Source: Phoronis ovalis (lineage: Eukaryota > Phoronida > Phoronidae). Taken from it: 16,850 nucleotides of DNA. The notes beneath the pieces were generated by a model. That model did not search any database and was not told the DNA's origin. It saw nothing but the letters and a program-made list of their open reading frames with translations. Where the stretch lies: assembly GCA_028565635.1 (NCBI GenBank), contig JAOXYB010017486.1, positions 1-16,850 of the forward strand. Reading direction: 5' to 3'. Both the position numbers and the translations under genes were made by a program. This document shows positions 10,201-16,200 of this stretch, piece after piece. Within the stretch, counting starts at the first letter, position 1. Every line of letters begins with the position of its first letter.

Positions 10201-13200
10201 AATAATGTTTAACATGACTGTGTAATTTATTGTTTATAATGGCAATCTGTAGAGTAAATATAGTTTGGTCAAAATATGACTGAAAGCTCTCTGTAGTTAA
10301 AATGCAAGATTCAGATTTGACTTAAATATATTTATTTTCAGTATTATTATTTACTGAATTGATTGATCATTCATTCCGATATGTTTTACTGACAGGTTTT
10401 TTTCATACGATTAGAATAGGAATAGTGCTAAAACTCAATTGAGTGTCTTGAATCAGCTATGCCGTTGTTTTAAAAAGCAGTTATACTTATTAGTATTATA
10501 TACATGCAATTATTGTTCTCCTACGAATTCAATAAACTTATGTATTAGACGAATTAAATATATTTTGCACAAGTTAACACAGTAAATTATTGTTTTCCTA
10601 GGAATCAACTTTAGCATTACCTTTACTTCTGCACCGGCACACAGCTCTTCTGGTAGTTGAAGCTCTATATAAACAGACATCAGTATCAGCCATGGCTTTC
10701 ATCACAGATGGTGTCAAACAGGTAGCATGCTCTCAAGATCTGTCTTGGTCAATCATGTTTATATATTTGAATGCAGTTTGTGCTTACCAGTAGGCCGGGA
10801 ACCAATCATTTCAAACTAGTTAACACTGTCATGTTGGAGAATAGTCTTGTTAGCTTGAAATTAAACATGAAGATTGTAACATGTGCTTTCTACCAAGCTG
10901 AGGTTTGGCTTCTTTAGCAATATGACTTCACTGTCTTGGACATTGACAGAGGTTTAAAAATTACATTGTGTTTTGAGTATTGGCAGAAATTATCATTTTG
11001 TTATACTGCATTCATATATATACCAGGAAGTTTGTTTGATGTAATGTAATGCTGGATCTTGTTTTTAAATGTTCCTGGAAAAAAACAAATACACAAGAAA
11101 TGTTTTAAATTGGTATAAATATAATTAAATATAAAAAGCATAGGAAAGTGATGTTCAGAGTTGCTAGTATTTATTTTTCTAAGGAACTTGTAGAATTTAT
11201 GTATACGATAATAATCTTGTGCATTCATGGAAACTACCAGTTTATTTGTACATTGTCTGTAATAGGTAACATCTGTAGTGAAGAATGTTGGTACTGATCA
11301 CCAGCAATTCACATCATGGGCCTGGGGTGTAGTGCTGAAATTACGTCTACATCTACAGAATCAATGTGGTCCTGTGGGAGAGGATTTCCGAGTAATACCT
11401 AATCTTAAAGAAGATGCAACGCTAGTGAAATTACAGAATGCTGTTCAAGATGGAGTGCCAATAGCATGCTACTTAGCTGTTATGATGACGACTACAGGGC
11501 ATAAGTATGAGAGATAATACTTGAAATAATTGTATTGTGCTGCATAGATAATAATGTGAAGTTTTCACATGCAAAGAATTTATCAATTTAGACGGAAGGA
11601 CTTTTTATCATAATATTCTTTAGTAATTTTTAAAATGTTACTGTAACCAGCTAGAGTAGTGGACTGGAAAGTTTCAGGCAAACTAGGTCTTTCATTCGTT
11701 AATGTAGCGTTAATGTAAGTCTATACATATTAAGAAGAGTAAAAAGAGTTCCAAACTCCAAGGAAAGAATTAACAACGCTAGGCACAAGTAAAAATAACT
11801 TAATTGCAAATAATCAACAGAAAGTAAGATGTGCTTATAAAAATTTCATAGTCTTCTTGTAAATTTGGAAATAGATGTTGTTAATATATACTTTCCTGTC
11901 TGTGATTTAATATCAGCAGATACATTTCTTTTGCAGCCATGTTGAGTTTTGTTGTGATGGTTTAGCACACATTCACTCTCTAGTTACTCAGCACCATTAT
12001 CAGGCTGTTATACAAGTCTTAGCAGCCATAACACCCATGTTTTATGACAAAGCTCACTATCTCATAGAGAATGAAAGGTAATTTCAGTCGCTAAAGTAAA
12101 TAAAATATGATATGCAAACAAACGCTTCCCTGATATATGAATAAAATAGCCTTCTTTTTTACCAGATAGATCTAAAAGAATTTTAGTTGAAATTAGTTTA
12201 TTATACTCACTATTCATATAATACTTTCTTTTAAAAGTACATTTTCTACTGCTGCTTACTTTCTTTTTACGTGAATGTCATTGTGATAGTGATAATATGC
12301 AGTCTAAAACTTCCTTGAAAATTTGAGGAGATAGGAAGTCATAATTTTCTTGTCACGAATCACATTATTTAGTGGCTCAGAATTACTCTTATACTAGTTT
12401 TAATTATCAATCTTCTTAATTGTCTGTTGATACTTTACAAAACCTGGTATTTCTGGGTCTTTTTTGGTATTAATTTGAAGTCAAAACATATTTAATTGTG
12501 GAATTTGGTTTGTAATATGATACACTGTTTTAATATAATTTCATACTTCTGTGTTTTATAGATATTTATCAGTTCTACAATGTCTGTTATCTTCCGATCC
12601 TGCATACACTACGTTAGTAATGAGCTTTCTGTACAACAGTGAAGTACCAGAACAAGTCACCAAGTGCATTTTTATGATTCAGGTAAAGCATATAATGTAC
12701 AAACTATTCTTGCCAGTGTCTTCCACTTGTATCCACTTTAAAACAAATTGCTGTTTATCTAGTTCACTGTTTTAATTATTAATTGAATTTTCATTAGATT
12801 TATTGGCAATACTAGTTTCTTGTACAGCTAAACTACCATCAAGACCCAATTTTTGCAATTCACATATATTATTATAATAGACTCCACTAATCAAAGCTCT
12901 GCAAACAATATGGTTGGAAAGGTTACTGTGAACAAATGTCTTACTTGTATCAATTCTCAAACATGTCAAAGTTTCACTGCGATCAATTTTCAATAAAAAG
13001 CATTGGATTTTCTATTTATTTTTGCAGGCACAAATACAGAAGGGTTCCTACATTCAAGAGTTAAGTCCTACTGATGTTATCCAGTTTTGGCTGTCATCTT
13101 TGATTAACATTAGTAGATGGTATACTGACAGGTAATAAAAAAATTGGAGTTCTTGCTAATAAATCAAAAAGAATTCAGGATTAGTAGAAAATATCTTGCT

Positions 13201-16200
13201 AATAAACCAAAAAGAATTCAGAATTAATAGAAAATACAAATATTGGCTGCAGCAAATGTTCTCTCTTTGCATAAAAAAGTTATTGGATTCTTCATTGGGT
13301 TGTGGATTGTTTTACAACTTAGGTTCTTGGGGAGATTGTTAAGATTTATGGGAAGGGGTTGATATTTTTATTGTGTAGAAGCAAAAGATGTATTAATTAG
13401 TTCTTTATCATCAACAATTTGAATTGCACTTTTGCAGGAATACTCTGTATGTTATTGATAGTATACTACAGTCAGCTTTTGTTGTGAAAGGTGGTGACAA
13501 AGTAGCAGAAGATATCATATACAAAGCTTATCAGGTATTAAATGTTATACAGTATGAACTTATTAACCTTTTGAATATGAACTGTCACATTCTTATAAGT
13601 CAAGTCCATTTATTTCATTTCTATAATTTCAAAGTAAACATGTCAGCAACATCTAATTATTTTACATTTTTTGTATTTATAATATGGTATAGTATAATAT
13701 ATTCAAAAATTGCAGCCATAAGCTGAATACATTACAGTAAAGAACAGTGATATTATAACAGGCATTACAATAATTAATATAAAAAAGCTATTAAAAACAG
13801 TTAAGAGTAGAGATGTTCTACTGGAAACTTGATACCAGGTATGGTATTTTGGAGTTGGAGTATCTGTTTGTTTTACATCTAGTAGATAAGTAATGAACAA
13901 TTTGGGGGTTCTGAGTAGATAATGTTTTGGATGGCAGTAGTTGGTAGAAATTATGTAAAGGTTTATTCTACAAGCACTAAGGGTTATAAGACCAGATTTT
14001 TCCATGACAGTCAGGTAGTCATCCTTTCCATAGGTAATTTGTAGAGCATGTCTTTGTATAGATTCTATGGTACATTACCCAGATATCAAGCCATTCAGAT
14101 AAATACATGCTAAGTTTTACCCTATTCATTTCCACCTTAGTATGTTTGGATTAATTCGATCAAATGCTTTTGTATAGTCTAAGAAAACAACTCTGACAGT
14201 AATTCTTAATAGTTTTAACACTGATATCTCATATTTAATTTATTTCTTATTAGTTTATGATAAGTTTATTTCTAACTTGCACTAAAGGATTTTGTTGACA
14301 GTGATTTCTAGCTTTGGAAAGCCCTTAACTTAATATTAACTTGTTTTATGCTTTACATTTCACAGCAATTTCAAATTTTTATTTGCTGCACGGAATTTAC
14401 CGGTAATTTATTTTGTAGTGTCATATATTTTTATTAAAAATTGTTATCAGTGTTAAATTTCCTTTCTTTGAATTTTACAGCATTTGTTAGTAACACAGAA
14501 AGGACAAAATAGGTTATCATCATTTATGTCATGGTTGGCCACAGGAAGCTCACTGCCTTCACTTTTAGACAAAGTGGTACCTTCAGAATTTCCATGGTTT
14601 ACGTATTTTGCTTTGTTGTGTGAGGCTAGGTGGGAACAGGAAAACAAATTGTGGCCATGTCTTCTAGAAGAACTAATGCGGAACCCCAGGAATACCGTTG
14701 AACTTGCTCTTAAGGTTAGTTTGTCTAGAGTAAAGATTCAATCTTTTACATTATAATATCACATGTAAGATTTTATTGGATTTTTGGTGACTATAATTTT
14801 CTTTGTATGAAATGTACCAACTCTGAATGATTACACACAGAAAAATCTGTTTGTATATTAGCATAATTCTGCGTATTCTCTTTGCTGATAAAGACATTTT
14901 TTTTTTATTTCAGAAAGTAGCAGCAAATCTGAAGTTAGAAATGTGTCCAGCTGTTCATAGACTTAGCATCTATCGCTGGTCTGTGGTTACCATGGAGATA
15001 GATATGGGACATCCTGTTAACCCATTACTATGGCAACAATTCTACCAGTTGTTTTTACACAGACCAATAACTGAAGGGTAAGACAGGAGTGATGTTTTAT
15101 AGGAGATGATTTTTTGAATTTTATAGCTTAATGATGCACTAGCAGATTTTGGAATCTTGTCATATCATGAAAATCTTTACCACACTATAGGATATACGTA
15201 TTTACATTTCAACATACCCATAGTATTTTTTCTAGTCTCGCACAAAGAGGTAGCATTGGTGAAAAGTTCTTTGAGAGTACACATAATATAACATTACTGA
15301 AGAAAATGAAGAAATGCCTTAAGGAACTTGCTGAATACCATCATGAAAAAGCTATTGAATCTAATTCTGCACAAAGTACATTGGAAGGTAGGGAATATTT
15401 ATAAGTATTTTTTCTGTAATATTAGTTGATGGATATTTAAAATACTCACTGTTTTTATGTCGCTTCTTCTGTAAGCGTTGTGACATATTAAATAATTTAA
15501 AACTCTTGATTCCATGTGAGTTGAATTTGACCTAATATGTTAGTTGAACTGCTTTAAATTTCATTATATCTTTTAAAGATTCAGATGAACATGAAGATGG
15601 TTTACCAGAAAATGTTGCTGTATCTGGAGCTACAGAGTTTCACACAAAGCTTGTAAGGTATGGAACGGTATAAAACTTTAAAAATTACTAATTATTATTA
15701 ATATTCTATTATAGTTGCTTTAATATTTAAAGTTTCTATTATTGTTAAAGAATATTAAGATTTAGCATCAAATTTAATTTTATTGTTGTCTTTTAGTTTG
15801 TACCAAACCTTCAAGCTGTGGTTGGATGAGCCAAGACTTCATGACGGTAACCTCTATCTACCAGCTCTTCCTGTCCAATACGGTGCTGAAAGACTGCAGA
15901 GAATATTTCTGGGAGATAAGGTACAAACACATTCTTACCAACTTGTACTAGTGAGACTGTGAAGAGTTTATGACTGTTTATCCATATTGTGACTAATTAG
16001 AATTGAGATAACCCAATTTAAGTGAATTAAGCCAACCACTGAAATTGAAAACTAAATTTGCAAACAAGGCTTTTGAAATTATCCACATGCCTCATTAGTA
16101 CTGGTGACCTCTGGCGATCTTGGGAAACTGATACTGCATAGAGATGTTCAGATTACTGTATAAACGACCCATATCAGTTTGCTTTAATTTTAGGATAAAC

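Noticed and set aside
11001-11228. 75-codon minus-strand ORF in intron 16
   Set aside because: Phe/Tyr/Ile/Lys-rich translation typical of AT-rich intron; no homology recognised.
13703-14005. 100-codon minus-strand ORF as an independent gene
   Set aside because: It is the C-terminal remnant of a LINE reverse transcriptase, preceded by stops and separated by deletion from RT motif A.
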